Positions 28,027 through 37,087 of a stretch of 64,000 bases of DNA are shown piece by piece. The translations under genes were made by a program, and so were the position numbers. The notes below the pieces were generated by a model. That model did not search any database, had not been told where the DNA came from, and worked only from the letters and a program-made list of their open reading frames with translations. Origin of the DNA: Avibacterium gallinarum (GTDB lineage Bacteria; Pseudomonadota; Gammaproteobacteria; Enterobacterales; Pasteurellaceae); contig NZ_PQVJ01000011.1 in assembly GCF_002921135.1 (NCBI RefSeq), positions 186,001-250,000 of the forward strand, written 5' to 3'. Position 1 is the first letter of the stretch. The number at the start of each line of letters is the position of its first letter.

Positions 28027-28968
28027 GTGAAAAAAATTGCAATTATCGGCGAATGTATGATTGAACTCAACGGCGAGCCATTTGGTAATATGTGGCAAAC
28101 CTACGGCGGCGACACGCTCAATACCGCCACTTACTTATCGCGCGTCAGTTCCCCAAAAGACATTGAAGTGCATTATATTAGTGCAATGGGGGCAGACAAA
28201 CTCAGCCAGCAAATGATTCAACACTGGCAACAAGATCAGATTCACACCAACAGCGTACTTATCGATCCCAATCGCCAAGCAGGGCTGTATTTAATCCAAC
28301 TCGATAAATTTGGCGAACGCACCTTTCTTTATTGGCGTTCAGAATCTGCCGCGCGTTACTTACTGCAACACCCCGATTATCCGCAAGTGCAAGATAAATT
28401 AGCGGAAATGGATATGATTTATCTCAGCGGCATCTCCCTTGCCATTTTGCCTGATACCGATCGCTATGCGCTTATCGAACAGCTTAAACAGCTTGCCGCG
28501 CAAGGCGTAAAAATTGCCTTTGATAGTAACTACCGCCCGAAACTCTGGGAATCAGTCGCAAAAACGCAAGAAATTTACACCGCACTTTACCCACTGGTTC
28601 ACCTTGCTTTAGTCACCTTTGATGATGAACAAGCGCTCTGGGGCGACAACGATCCTGCGCAATCTGTGCAACGCTTAAGAGCGCTTGGGGTAAAAAATAT
28701 CGTGTTGAAACAAGGTAAAGAAGGGGCATTATTCTGCGATGAGCAAGGCAACCAGCAAAATGTTGCCACCACGCCTGTAACCAACGTGGTGGATACCACC
28801 TCTGCAGGCGATGCCTTCAACGCTGGCTTTTTAAACGGCTATTTGCGTGATAAATTACCGCAACAATGCTGCCAACAAGGCAACCAAGTCGCAGGCATCG
28901 TCATTCAGCATAAAGGGGCGATTATTGACAAAAACGCCACCGCACACCTAATTGATCAATTTAACTGA
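28027..28968 (+). CDS. kdgK: 2-dehydro-3-deoxygluconokinase
   Basis: This PfkB-family kinase of 313 residues phosphorylates KDG to KDPG. It has an N-terminal IAIIGECMIELNG motif and the C-terminal DTTSAGDAFNAGFLNGY with the catalytic aspartate. I chose the GTG at 28027 because AAGGAGG lies 6 bases upstream; the ATG at 27958 lies inside the operator region and adds a non-homologous tail. It is followed after 10 bases by eda. Confidence 0.94.
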   Translation: MKKIAIIGECMIELNGEPFGNMWQTYGGDTLNTATYLSRVSSPKDIEVHYISAMGADKLSQQMIQHWQQDQIHTNSVLIDPNRQAGLYLIQLDKFGERTFLYWRSESAARYLLQHPDYPQVQDKLAEMDMIYLSGISLAILPDTDRYALIEQLKQLAAQGVKIAFDSNYRPKLWESVAKTQEIYTALYPLVHLALVTFDDEQALWGDNDPAQSVQRLRALGVKNIVLKQGKEGALFCDEQGNQQNVATTPVTNVVDTTSAGDAFNAGFLNGYLRDKLPQQCCQQGNQVAGIVIQHKGAIIDKNATAHLIDQFN

Positions 28969-28978
28969 GGAATAAGCA

Positions 28979-29614
28979 ATGAACACAGCGCAAATTATTG
29001 AAAAACTTCGCAAATTAAAAGTGATCCCCGTGATCGCCTTAGATAACGCACAGGATATTCTTCCTCTTGCGGAAACCTTAGCCAGCAACGGCTTACCAGT
29101 GGTAGAAATCACTTTTCGCTCTGCCGCAGCGGAAGAAGCAATCCGCTTAATTCGCCAGCATAACCCCTCTATCTTAATCGCTGCCGGCACGGTGCTAACC
29201 AGCGAACAAGTGGTACAAGCGAAAAATGCAGGTGCAGATTGCATTGTTACCCCAGGCTTTAACCCGAAAATCGTAAAACTTTGCCAAGAATTGGATATTC
29301 CTGTTATGCCGGGAGTGAACAACCCAATGTCCATTGAAGCGGCATTAGAATTAGGCGTAACCGCAGTGAAATTCTTCCCTGCCGAAGCCTCAGGCGGCGT
29401 GAAAATGATCAAAGCCCTACTCGGCCCTTACGCCCAACTTCAAATTATGCCAACGGGCGGAATCAGCGTAAACAACATTAAAGACTATCTCGCCATTCCA
29501 AACGTGGTAGCTTGCGGCGGTTCTTGGTTCGTAGAAAAATCCCTTATCAACAGCCATAATTGGGAAGAAATTGGGCGTTTAGTGCGTGAAGCTGTTGCAA
29601 TTACCAACGCCTAA
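28979..29614 (+). CDS. eda: KDPG/KHG aldolase
   Basis: The 211-residue class I aldolase splits KDPG to pyruvate and glyceraldehyde 3-phosphate. It has EITFRSAAAEEAI near 42-54, PGFNPKIVKLCQ near 95-106 and the Schiff-base lysine in VKFFPAE (about residue 134). It completes the uronate branch and is second in kdgK-eda. A strong terminator made of two opposed uptake signals follows. Confidence 0.95.
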   Translation: MNTAQIIEKLRKLKVIPVIALDNAQDILPLAETLASNGLPVVEITFRSAAAEEAIRLIRQHNPSILIAAGTVLTSEQVVQAKNAGADCIVTPGFNPKIVKLCQELDIPVMPGVNNPMSIEAALELGVTAVKFFPAEASGGVKMIKALLGPYAQLQIMPTGGISVNNIKDYLAIPNVVACGGSWFVEKSLINSHNWEEIGRLVREAVAITNA

Positions 29615-29645
29615 CTCGTCTAACAACGGAACAACGCCTTGAAAT

Positions 29646-29687
29646 AAAAGTGCGGTGGAAAATTTTGAAAAATTCCACCGCACTTTT
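29646..29687. terminator. terminator built from inverted DNA uptake signals
   Basis: AAAAGTGCGGTGGAA (29646-29660) and its exact complement at 29673-29687 form a 15-base stem. Each arm contains the 9-base uptake core. Paired uptake signals as terminators are a known habit in this family. Confidence 0.9.
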
Positions 29688-29764
29688 AATTTGTAACAGA
29701 TCAAACTCTATAATATGTGCATTGTTCTTTTTGTAAAAACACTTGCTTGTCAAACGTTCAAAAG

Positions 29765-29780
29765 GTAGTAAAATAACTAC
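29765..29780 (+). promoter_or_regulatory. putative autoregulatory operator of the TA pair
   Basis: GTAGT AAAATA ACTAC is a perfect 5-base inverted repeat located 22 bases before the antitoxin start, just upstream of its AAGGAGG ribosome site. This is where Phd-type antitoxins usually bind. Confidence 0.5.
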
Positions 29781-29801
29781 AATTTTAATAAGGAGGACAA
29801 T

Positions 29802-30077
29802 ATGGCGATTACTGTTACCTCAAAAGAATTTAATCAACGTGCTAGCTATGTATTGAAACTCTCTGAAACCCAGCCTGTTTTTATTACCAAATGGGGAAAG
29901 ATTGTCAGTGTGTTGTCGAACTATCAGGATTATCGCAATGCACGATCAGAACCCAGTTTTGAAGAGCTATTTGGACAACCTGCAACAAGTGTTAGCGATA
30001 AAGACATTGAAGATTTCGATCAAATTCTTACGGAAATTCGCAAAAATACGCATATACGCGAAGTAGAATTGGATTAG
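29802..30077 (+). CDS. Phd/YefM-family antitoxin
   Basis: The 91-residue protein has the N-terminal Phd fold (VTSKEFNQRASYVLKLSETQ, then PVFITKWGKIVSVL), which binds DNA, and an acidic C terminus likely to wrap the toxin. The AAGGAGG ribosome site is strong. The toxin gene begins 15 bases after its stop. It probably represses its own operon through the inverted repeat at 29765. Confidence 0.85.
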   Translation: MAITVTSKEFNQRASYVLKLSETQPVFITKWGKIVSVLSNYQDYRNARSEPSFEELFGQPATSVSDKDIEDFDQILTEIRKNTHIREVELD

Positions 30078-30092
30078 TACAAGGTTTGAGCA

Positions 30093-30584
30093 ATGTATTT
30101 ATTAGACACGAACATTATTTCCGAACTTTATAAATTTCGTAACGGAAAAATTAATGCGGGTGTAAAAGCGTGGTTGGCTGAGATTTTACCGAGTGAAACC
30201 GCGATCAGTTGCATTACGCTTTCAGAAATTCAAACAGGTATTTTGTTAAAGGCACGTCGGGACAAAGCTCAAGCGACATTGTTAAATGAATGGTTTAAGC
30301 AACAAATCATTCCTGTTTATCAACAAAATACCTTACCTATTACAGCAGAAATTGCATTAATGGCGGCGGAATTGCACATTCCAAATAAAATGGATATTAA
30401 TGATGCCTACATTGCCGCCACCGCAAAATTTCATCGTCTGAAATTAGTTACCCGCAATGTCAAAGATTTTGAAAATTGCGGGATAGAAATTATCAATCCA
30501 TTTCTTGATCAACGGATTGTTCGTACGACTTTTATGCCATTCATCAATAAGGCACTTTCCCCGCTTTTTCAATTAATGATTTAA
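30093..30584 (+). CDS. vapC: VapC-type PIN-domain ribonuclease toxin
   Basis: The 163-residue PIN protein has the acidic set D5 (YLLDTNIISEL), E45 in ITLSEIQTG, and aspartates at about 102-105 (DINDAYIAATA). Type II VapC toxins cut tRNA or rRNA. The usual end is near FLDQ, about residue 139. Here the frame continues 24 residues (RIVRTTFMPF onward) and overlaps the 3' end of the converging glycerophosphodiesterase gene by 41 bases. This could be a stop-codon loss or a natural extension. Confidence 0.85.
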   Translation: MYLLDTNIISELYKFRNGKINAGVKAWLAEILPSETAISCITLSEIQTGILLKARRDKAQATLLNEWFKQQIIPVYQQNTLPITAEIALMAAELHIPNKMDINDAYIAATAKFHRLKLVTRNVKDFENCGIEIINPFLDQRIVRTTFMPFINKALSPLFQLMI

Positions 30585-31368
30585 GATACGGAATATCATC
30601 GTGGCTGAGCATATCGATTAATCCCTCGCGTAGCCATTGGATAATTTCGCTTTCGGTATCATAGCCGTATTTTTGATTGTACATTTCTAACACGGGGATT
30701 TCTTTGGATTCGTGTAAATACATTCTCACTGACAGCCCTGCTTTTTTGTAAGCAATTAAATCTTCTTTGCCAACATAGTGGTATTCCACGCAAACACTGC
30801 TGGCGTTTGATCCCAACACCGCACTGAGCTGATCGTTATAGCGTGCGAGGGTAACCACTTGCAAACGCAACGCTGGTAATAATGCTTTGACTTTATTAAT
30901 TAAAACGTGATCAAAGCCTAATAGCAAAATTTGATCTACCGTGTTGGTACGTTGCAACATTTCCGCTAGCACTTCGGCAAAACGCTGATGATTACGGCGT
31001 TGTTTGGCTTCTACAATCAAGCCGACATTATTTTCTAATGCCCATTTTAACACGGTTTCTAATTCCACAATGTGCGTGCCTTTGAACGCTGGTGAGAACT
31101 TTTCACCAAAATCATAGCGTTGTAGTTCAGCAAGAGTCATTTGTTCCACATAACCTTCACCGTTAGAAACACGTTCGATAGAAAAATCGTGGATAACCAC
31201 CATTTTTTCATCTTTTGTCATTGCAATATCCAGTTCAATGCTATGCGTTCCCGCTTCTAATGCGCCGATAAAAGCAGGCATTGTGTTTTCTGGATACTTA
31301 GCACTGTAACCGCGATGGCTGTTCGCCAAAATCAAGCCTTTCTCAGTAACGTTAAATTCAAATGCCAT
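30544..31368 (-). CDS. glycerophosphodiester phosphodiesterase (UgpQ/GlpQ type)
   Basis: The 274-residue protein has the GDPD catalytic set: HRG near residue 19 (NSHRGYSAKYPENTMPAF), IELDIAMTKD, and IHDFSIERVSNG. There is no signal peptide, so it should be cytosolic like UgpQ and release glycerol 3-phosphate from imported diesters. I chose the ATG at 31368 with GAGAGG 6 bases upstream. It is divergent from an ABC importer operon across a CRP-like site, which supports a joint role in glycerophosphodiester use. Confidence 0.88.
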   Translation of the reverse strand: MAFEFNVTEKGLILANSHRGYSAKYPENTMPAFIGALEAGTHSIELDIAMTKDEKMVVIHDFSIERVSNGEGYVEQMTLAELQRYDFGEKFSPAFKGTHIVELETVLKWALENNVGLIVEAKQRRNHQRFAEVLAEMLQRTNTVDQILLLGFDHVLINKVKALLPALRLQVVTLARYNDQLSAVLGSNASSVCVEYHYVGKEDLIAYKKAGLSVRMYLHESKEIPVLEMYNQKYGYDTESEIIQWLREGLIDMLSHDDIPYLKSLIEKAGKVPY

Positions 31369-31473
31369 TTTCAACCTCTCTTTTAATTCAATTTAAAAAC
31401 TAAATTCATTTTAGAGATAATAGAAACATCGCGCAAATACTATCGCAGATAATAGGGATAAATATCTAATTTT

Positions 31474-31489
31474 CGTGATCGAACTCACA
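31474..31489. promoter_or_regulatory. CRP-like site in the GDPD/ABC divergent promoter
   Basis: CGTGA TCGAAC TCACA has one mismatch from the CRP palindrome with correct spacing. It is centrally placed between the divergent GDPD and ABC operons. Confidence 0.65.
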
Positions 31490-31589
31490 AAAACAAACTT
31501 AAATGAGTTTATTTTTTAAATTGCAATTGATCGCGCTTTATCTTCTAGTTTAGAGTATCCACAAAATTATCATCGAGGAGGAATCGATT

Positions 31590-32663
31590 ATGGCAAAACT
31601 AGAATTACGCAATATCACCAAAAAATTTGGTGATTTCTATGCAGCAAATAATATTTCGTTTAGTGCTGAAGAAGGGGAATTTGTTACCTTGCTCGGCCCG
31701 AGTGGTTGCGGAAAAACCTCGTTACTAAAATTGATCGCAGGCTTTCATCGTGCTGATGAAGGGGAGATTGTGATTGGCGATCGACAAGTGAATGACATTC
31801 CACCAGAAAAGCGTAACACAGCGATGTGTTTCCAATCTTATGCGTTGTTCCCCCATTTGAATGTTTCGCACAATATTTGTTATGGGCTAAAGCAAAAGAA
31901 AATTCCTATTGATGAACAAATTGCACGCTTAAATGTGGCGTTAAAACAAATGGATTTAGAAACCCAAAAACTAAAATTACCTTCTGAGCTTTCGGGTGGT
32001 CAGCAACAGCGTGTCGCCCTTGCGCGCGCAATGGTAACGCGTCCTGATGTCATTTTATTTGATGAACCGCTTTCAAATCTTGATGCGAAATTACGCGAAA
32101 GTGTACGTTTTGAAATTAAGCAACTTTCTCATCAATACAATCTTACCAGTATTTATGTTACCCACGATCAAGCAGAAGCCTTATCAATGTCAGATAAGAT
32201 CATCGTGCTAAACAAGGGTTCGATTGAGCAAGTAGGTACGCCGCAAGAAATTTATTACCAACCAAAAAATCGCTTTATTGCCGATTTTATTGGCGTGGCA
32301 AACATCACTAAAGCGAACGTCAAACATTGGCAAGATGATCTCTATCAAGTGGATTCCTTATGGGGCAAATTCATTGTGCAATCAGCCCACAAGCCTGTGG
32401 CTGAGAATATTTATATTTGTTTCCGCCCTGAAGATGCAATCCCTTGTGAGCCAAATAGCAACGTGGAAAATAAATTTAGCGTCAAAGTGCTACAAACCGC
32501 CTTTATGGGCAATATGACTGAAGTGCAAGGCTTGGTAACTTCAGGTTTGCCCAATGAGAAAGTGCGGTTGCAATTAACCAAATTTTCACCGTTGTTAAAT
32601 CAATCAGAAGAATTATTTTTCACCCTCGCGCGTGATGCCATTCGTTTCTTGGAGGCGGTATGA
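31590..32663 (+). CDS. ABC importer ATPase
   Basis: The 357-residue ATPase has Walker A GPSGCGKTSLLK near 38-49, the signature LSGGQQQRVALARAM near 136-150, Walker B VILFDEP and the switch histidine in YVTHDQAEALS. A C-terminal TOBE-like regulatory part is present. It belongs to the polyamine/iron/phosphonate importer group. It starts after GAGGAGG and overlaps the next permease by 4 bases. Confidence 0.93.
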   Translation: MAKLELRNITKKFGDFYAANNISFSAEEGEFVTLLGPSGCGKTSLLKLIAGFHRADEGEIVIGDRQVNDIPPEKRNTAMCFQSYALFPHLNVSHNICYGLKQKKIPIDEQIARLNVALKQMDLETQKLKLPSELSGGQQQRVALARAMVTRPDVILFDEPLSNLDAKLRESVRFEIKQLSHQYNLTSIYVTHDQAEALSMSDKIIVLNKGSIEQVGTPQEIYYQPKNRFIADFIGVANITKANVKHWQDDLYQVDSLWGKFIVQSAHKPVAENIYICFRPEDAIPCEPNSNVENKFSVKVLQTAFMGNMTEVQGLVTSGLPNEKVRLQLTKFSPLLNQSEELFFTLARDAIRFLEAV

Positions 32664-33529
32664 AATCCTTAAAACAAGATCTCAAAGCCTGGCTTCTGTT
32701 AGGAACAGGGCTTGGCACGATTTTATTATTAATGGGTTCAACCTTTTATTTAGTGGTGGCACAAAGTTTCGGCTTGCAAAATATGTATGGCGAACCGTCC
32801 CATTTCACCTTGGATTATTGGCAAGAAGTGTTAAGCAATCCTATCTTTCATAAGTCTTTTTGGTATTCGGTACGCGTTTCCTTTCTTGGCGCGGTATTTT
32901 CCATTTTAGTGGCTTACCCTATTGCGCTGTGGTTGCGTAATCCAATTAAAGGCAAAGAATTTATTGTTACCTTTTTCCGTATGCCTATGCTGGTGCCGGG
33001 GTTGGTTGCTGCATTCTTATTTATGAATATGATTTCCTACCACGGTATTCTCAATGAAACCTTAGTTTGGCTAGGTATTTGGGAGCAGCCAAAATCCCTA
33101 CAAAATGACAGCTTTGGCTGGGGCATTGTGATTTTGCAAATGTGGAAAAATATTCCTTTCGCCTTAATTCTTGTTGGCGGTGCGGTGAATTCTCTGAAAA
33201 GCGATCTCTTTGATGCCGCGTCAAATCTGGGTTCAAACAGTTGGCAACGTTTTATTTATGTGATTTTCCCTCTCACACTTGGCGCAGTGCAAGTTTCCTT
33301 TATTTTGATTTTTATCGGCGCATTAGGAGATTTCGCCTTTTATAGCATTGCCGGCCCACGTGATACCTATTCGCTAGCTCGCTTTATGCAAATGAGCGCC
33401 TATGAATTTGAAGAATGGAATCAAAGTGCGGTGTTAGCGATGGTGATTATGCTCACCTCTGCACTCGCGTCAATTTTAATCACGCTGATTATTCGTCCAT
33501 TATCTGTTAAACGAGGAGCGGTAAAATGA
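32660..33529 (+). CDS. ABC importer permease 1
   Basis: The 289-residue permease has about six membrane segments and a conserved cytoplasmic EAA-type loop (LFDAASNLGSNSWQRFIYVIFPLT, in the 187-212 region) that contacts the ATPase. ATGA overlaps join it to both neighbours, so the three genes are translationally coupled. Confidence 0.9.
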   Translation: MKSLKQDLKAWLLLGTGLGTILLLMGSTFYLVVAQSFGLQNMYGEPSHFTLDYWQEVLSNPIFHKSFWYSVRVSFLGAVFSILVAYPIALWLRNPIKGKEFIVTFFRMPMLVPGLVAAFLFMNMISYHGILNETLVWLGIWEQPKSLQNDSFGWGIVILQMWKNIPFALILVGGAVNSLKSDLFDAASNLGSNSWQRFIYVIFPLTLGAVQVSFILIFIGALGDFAFYSIAGPRDTYSLARFMQMSAYEFEEWNQSAVLAMVIMLTSALASILITLIIRPLSVKRGAVK

Positions 33530-34368
33530 ACAAAATACAAAGCAAAAACACACGTTTAATCAACCGCATTGTGCTGATCTTTTTTGTGGTAGTCAATTTT
33601 GTTTGGCTCGTTTTGCCGTTCCTAATGGCAGGATTATGGTCGCTTGTTGATCCACAACATCCTTGGAGCTATCCAGATATTTTCCCACCTGTGCTTTCTT
33701 TTGAACGTTGGCATTATGTATGGGAAAACACCGCACTGAAAGAAGCTATGTTGAATAGCTACACCATTGCACCGATTGTTTCTTTAATCGCCATCACGCT
33801 TGCCTTGCCAACGGCCTATGCCTTTGGACGAATGGAGTTTCGTGGTAAAAAAATTGCCGAACTCATCACCTTAATTCCTTTGGTGATCCCAGGAATGATC
33901 ATTGCGCTATTCTTTAGTGCGGTGTTAATTCAGTTAAATATTAACAATCCAATGATCGGTATTATTATCGGGCATACGGTAATGACATTACCTTACGCGA
34001 TTCGCATTTTATCTTCAGGATTTTCTTCCGTACCGCAAGATTTAATTGATGCAAGTCGCGATCTTGGTGCGTCAAAATTCACCACCTTTAAAGATGTTTA
34101 TCTACCCATGCTAAAACCTGCATTTTTGGCGTCAATTATTTTCTGTTTAGTGAAAAGTATCGAAGAATTTAGTATTTCTTTTGTCATCGGTTCACCAGAT
34201 TTTATCACCGTGCCAACCATACTTTATTCTTTCTTGGGCTACTCTTTCATTCGCCCAAATGCGGCCGTGGTATCGATCATCTTATTAATTCCAAACGTTA
34301 TCTTGCTATTAATTATTGAGCGTTTATTGAAAGGTAACTATTTATCTCAATCCACAGGTAAAGCCTAA
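33526..34368 (+). CDS. ABC importer permease 2
   Basis: The 280-residue permease has about six membrane segments and the EAA loop LIDASRDLGASKFTTFKDVYLPML near 181-204. It is the partner of the upstream permease. It is followed after 39 bases by the substrate-binding protein gene. Confidence 0.9.
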   Translation: MNKIQSKNTRLINRIVLIFFVVVNFVWLVLPFLMAGLWSLVDPQHPWSYPDIFPPVLSFERWHYVWENTALKEAMLNSYTIAPIVSLIAITLALPTAYAFGRMEFRGKKIAELITLIPLVIPGMIIALFFSAVLIQLNINNPMIGIIIGHTVMTLPYAIRILSSGFSSVPQDLIDASRDLGASKFTTFKDVYLPMLKPAFLASIIFCLVKSIEEFSISFVIGSPDFITVPTILYSFLGYSFIRPNAAVVSIILLIPNVILLLIIERLLKGNYLSQSTGKA

Positions 34369-34407
34369 TCTTGTAAACCATAGCCTTGTAAATCATAGGA
34401 GAACACA

Positions 34408-35493
34408 ATGATGAAAACTCGTCTTATTAAAACCGCATTAATCAGTTTAGGGCTAACCACCGCGCTGTCCGTTTCGGCTTCCCAAGATCTCAGCCAAAAA
34501 AGCTGGGAAGAGATTGTGGCACAAGCCAAACAAGAAGGCTCGGTAACCTTTAGCGTGTGGTATTTACAACCGCAATTCCGTCTTTTTGTCAAAGATTTTG
34601 AAAAAACCTATGGCATCAAAGTGAAAATTCCTGAAGGCACTTTAGACGGTAATATGAATAAGCTGATCGCTGAAAAATCCCTTAGTAAAGGGAAAATGGA
34701 CGTGATCGCCATCGCAGCCGACAATTATCCTATCGTGCAGAAAAATGATGTGTTACGAAATCTCAACAGCTTGCCTAATTTCGCTCAAGCTAACCACGCT
34801 TTGCAAGGAGTGAAATTTGGCAATCAAGCAATGGGCTTTTGGGGCAACCAAACGGGCTTCGCTTATGATCCAATGCGGGTGAGTGAAGATCAACTGCCAC
34901 AAACCTGGGCGGAAACTGAAACCTATATCCAAACTCACCCGAAAAAATTTGGTTACGCTGATCCAAATGGCGGTGCTTCAGGGAAAGCCTTTATTTTCCA
35001 AGCCTTACTTAATGTAAGCGGTCAATACGATTATCAAAACACGCCTTTTGACGCAGCTCAAACCGAAAAATGGCAAAGCACTTGGGATTGGTTCAATCAA
35101 AATAAACAAAATATGGTACGCACCGCCTCGAACGCGGACAGCTTAACACGCTTAAATGATGGCGAATTAGATATTGTTTCCGCTTGGCAAGATCATTTGT
35201 TTAGCCTACAAAAACAAGGTGCGGTTACGCCTCGCTTAAAATTTTATGTACCGAAATTCGGAATGCCGGGCGGTGGTAATGTGGTGGTTGTCGCACAAAA
35301 TGCCCCACACCCTGCGGCAAGTTTAGTGTTTACCAACTGGCTAGTTTCATCTGAAACGCAACAAAAATTAGCCGACCATTTTGGTACCCGCCCATTAAAT
35401 GCCGAAGTGGGCGAAGCGGATATTCCATTCTTCCCGCTGGATTGGAGCAAAGCCGCCATTGCTGATTTCACCAAAGAAGTGATCGCCAAATAA
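34408..35493 (+). CDS. periplasmic substrate-binding protein of the ABC importer
   Basis: The 361-residue protein has a Sec signal peptide ending around SVSAS-QD (about residue 24) and the type II binding-protein fold typical of iron/polyamine/phosphonate receptors. Motifs include GSVTFSVWYLQPQF near 44-57 and FGMPGGGNVVVVAQNAPHPAASLVFTNWL (in segments) near 286-314. The ligand is not readable. The divergent GDPD and downstream phosphatase suggest an organophosphate such as a glycerophosphodiester. A strong terminator follows. Confidence 0.85.
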   Translation: MMKTRLIKTALISLGLTTALSVSASQDLSQKSWEEIVAQAKQEGSVTFSVWYLQPQFRLFVKDFEKTYGIKVKIPEGTLDGNMNKLIAEKSLSKGKMDVIAIAADNYPIVQKNDVLRNLNSLPNFAQANHALQGVKFGNQAMGFWGNQTGFAYDPMRVSEDQLPQTWAETETYIQTHPKKFGYADPNGGASGKAFIFQALLNVSGQYDYQNTPFDAAQTEKWQSTWDWFNQNKQNMVRTASNADSLTRLNDGELDIVSAWQDHLFSLQKQGAVTPRLKFYVPKFGMPGGGNVVVVAQNAPHPAASLVFTNWLVSSETQQKLADHFGTRPLNAEVGEADIPFFPLDWSKAAIADFTKEVIAK

Positions 35494-35501
35494 TATTATT
35501 G

Positions 35502-35535
35502 ATGAGTTAAGGTTCTGCCTTAACTCATTTTTTCT
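35502..35535 (+). terminator. terminator of the ABC operon
   Basis: Perfect 11-base arms ATGAGTTAAGG / CCTTAACTCAT with a TTCTG loop are followed by a T-run. Confidence 0.9.
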
Positions 35536-35677
35536 CTCTTTTTTTGATTATTGTTGCAACAAAATCCCTTTAGATTTAACGTTGTTATTGCAAAAGTGCG
35601 GTTAAAAATTTTGCAATTTTTATGGCATTTAGTGCAAATAATGCCCCTTCCTTTCTCTCAATATTGGAGGACATTCT

Positions 35678-36988
35678 ATGAAAAAACTCACCTTAAGCCT
35701 TAATTTAGTTAGCTTACTTAGCTGCTCGCTGTTTTATCCAACCAATCTTAGTGCTGCGCCTAATGTGCCAGACAATCACCAAGCACAAGCGCTGCAATTA
35801 GAAAAAATTGTGATTTTCAGCCGACACGGAATTCGCACCCCATTAGTTGGAAAAGACAGCATTTTATCCCAAGCTACCCCTTATCAATGGGTAAAATGGC
35901 AGGATAAAACGGGCTATCTCACTGCCAAAGGCGCAAGATTAGAAAAATTATTCGCGGCGTACTGGTCTGAATGGTTGCAACAAACGGGAATTCTTTCCTC
36001 ACAATGCCCAAAAGACGATCTCTTTATTTATACCAATGCTCGTCCACGCACCATTGATACTGGCGTAAGTTTCGCGAAAGGGGCTTATTCACATTGTGCA
36101 ATAAGAGTCAATTATCTAGGCGAATATAACACTATGGATAACACCTTTAATCCCGTGATTCGCAGCAAAGTAGATAAAGCCTTTGAACAAAAAGCACGCA
36201 AAGCGGTAGATGAATTAGTGGGCGAAGGTGGATTTGCACAACTCAACAGGCATCTACAAAGCAATTTCAACGCCCTCGCGACAGCCTTAAATCAAGAACA
36301 ATCGCCATTATGCCAAGAAAAACAATTGTGTAATTTAGACCAAGAAGCCAATACGCTCACTTTCACCCAAGGTAAAGAACCTAAAACCACAGGTGCATTA
36401 CGCGATGGCACAGGTGCAGCAGATAGCTTCTTACTGCAATATTACGAAGGCTTCCCACCTAAAGAAGTCGCTTGGGGACGCATTGACAATCAAGAAAACT
36501 GGAAAAAAATTGTTGAAATAAAAGAGCGTTACAACCAATTATTATTCGGCACACAAGTAATGGCAAAAGAAGCCGCAACGCCATTACTCACCTTTATTCA
36601 AAACAGCTTCAAAGATTATGGTTATCAACACCCTTACATTGAAAAAGCTCGCAATGCCAAAGTGGTATTATTAGTCGGGCACGATTCCAATGTTGGCTCG
36701 CTCTTACCATTATTGAAAGTGAAACCTTATCATCTGCCTGATCAGCTAGAAACCACGCCAATTAGTGGTAAAGTGGCATTTGAGAAATGGGTGAACGCAA
36801 AAGGCGAAGCCTTTATGAAAGTGGAATATGTTTATCAAACCATTGATCAATTACGCAACGGCACAAAACTTTCTTTAACAAATCCACCAAATCGTATAAC
36901 CTTACAGCTTGAAGATTGCCCAACCAACGCGCAAGGTTTATGCAAAATGGAAGATTTTTATAACGCGGTAAAAAATGCCTTAAAATAA
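35678..36988 (+). CDS. periplasmic histidine acid phosphatase (Agp/phytase-like)
   Basis: The 436-residue protein has a Sec signal peptide (cleavage near LSAAP, residue 27). It carries the branch 2 histidine phosphatase motifs FSRHGIRTPL near 47-56 (nucleophile His) and GHDSNVGSLLP near 334-344 (HD proton donor). The HDSN form resembles glucose-1-phosphatase. It would release phosphate from sugar phosphates or inositol phosphates in the periplasm. It has its own promoter region after the ABC terminator, with an uptake signal at about 35595, and ends 99 bases before a ROK regulator. Confidence 0.88.
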   Translation: MKKLTLSLNLVSLLSCSLFYPTNLSAAPNVPDNHQAQALQLEKIVIFSRHGIRTPLVGKDSILSQATPYQWVKWQDKTGYLTAKGARLEKLFAAYWSEWLQQTGILSSQCPKDDLFIYTNARPRTIDTGVSFAKGAYSHCAIRVNYLGEYNTMDNTFNPVIRSKVDKAFEQKARKAVDELVGEGGFAQLNRHLQSNFNALATALNQEQSPLCQEKQLCNLDQEANTLTFTQGKEPKTTGALRDGTGAADSFLLQYYEGFPPKEVAWGRIDNQENWKKIVEIKERYNQLLFGTQVMAKEAATPLLTFIQNSFKDYGYQHPYIEKARNAKVVLLVGHDSNVGSLLPLLKVKPYHLPDQLETTPISGKVAFEKWVNAKGEAFMKVEYVYQTIDQLRNGTKLSLTNPPNRITLQLEDCPTNAQGLCKMEDFYNAVKNALK

Positions 36989-37028
36989 CACCGCACTTTA
37001 CCCATAGCCGATCACGGCTTCGCTTTTG

Positions 37029-37034
37029 TATAAT
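37029..37034 (+). promoter_or_regulatory. possible -10 box for the ROK gene
   Basis: TATAAT lies in the loop of a small inverted repeat, ACGGCTTC (37014-37021) / GAAGCCGT (37037-37044), 53 bases before the ROK start. No clear -35 element was found. Confidence 0.3.
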
Positions 37035-37087
37035 GTGAAGCCGTACTCCCGAACCATCGCAAACCGTGAACGAGGCGTGATCAAAAA

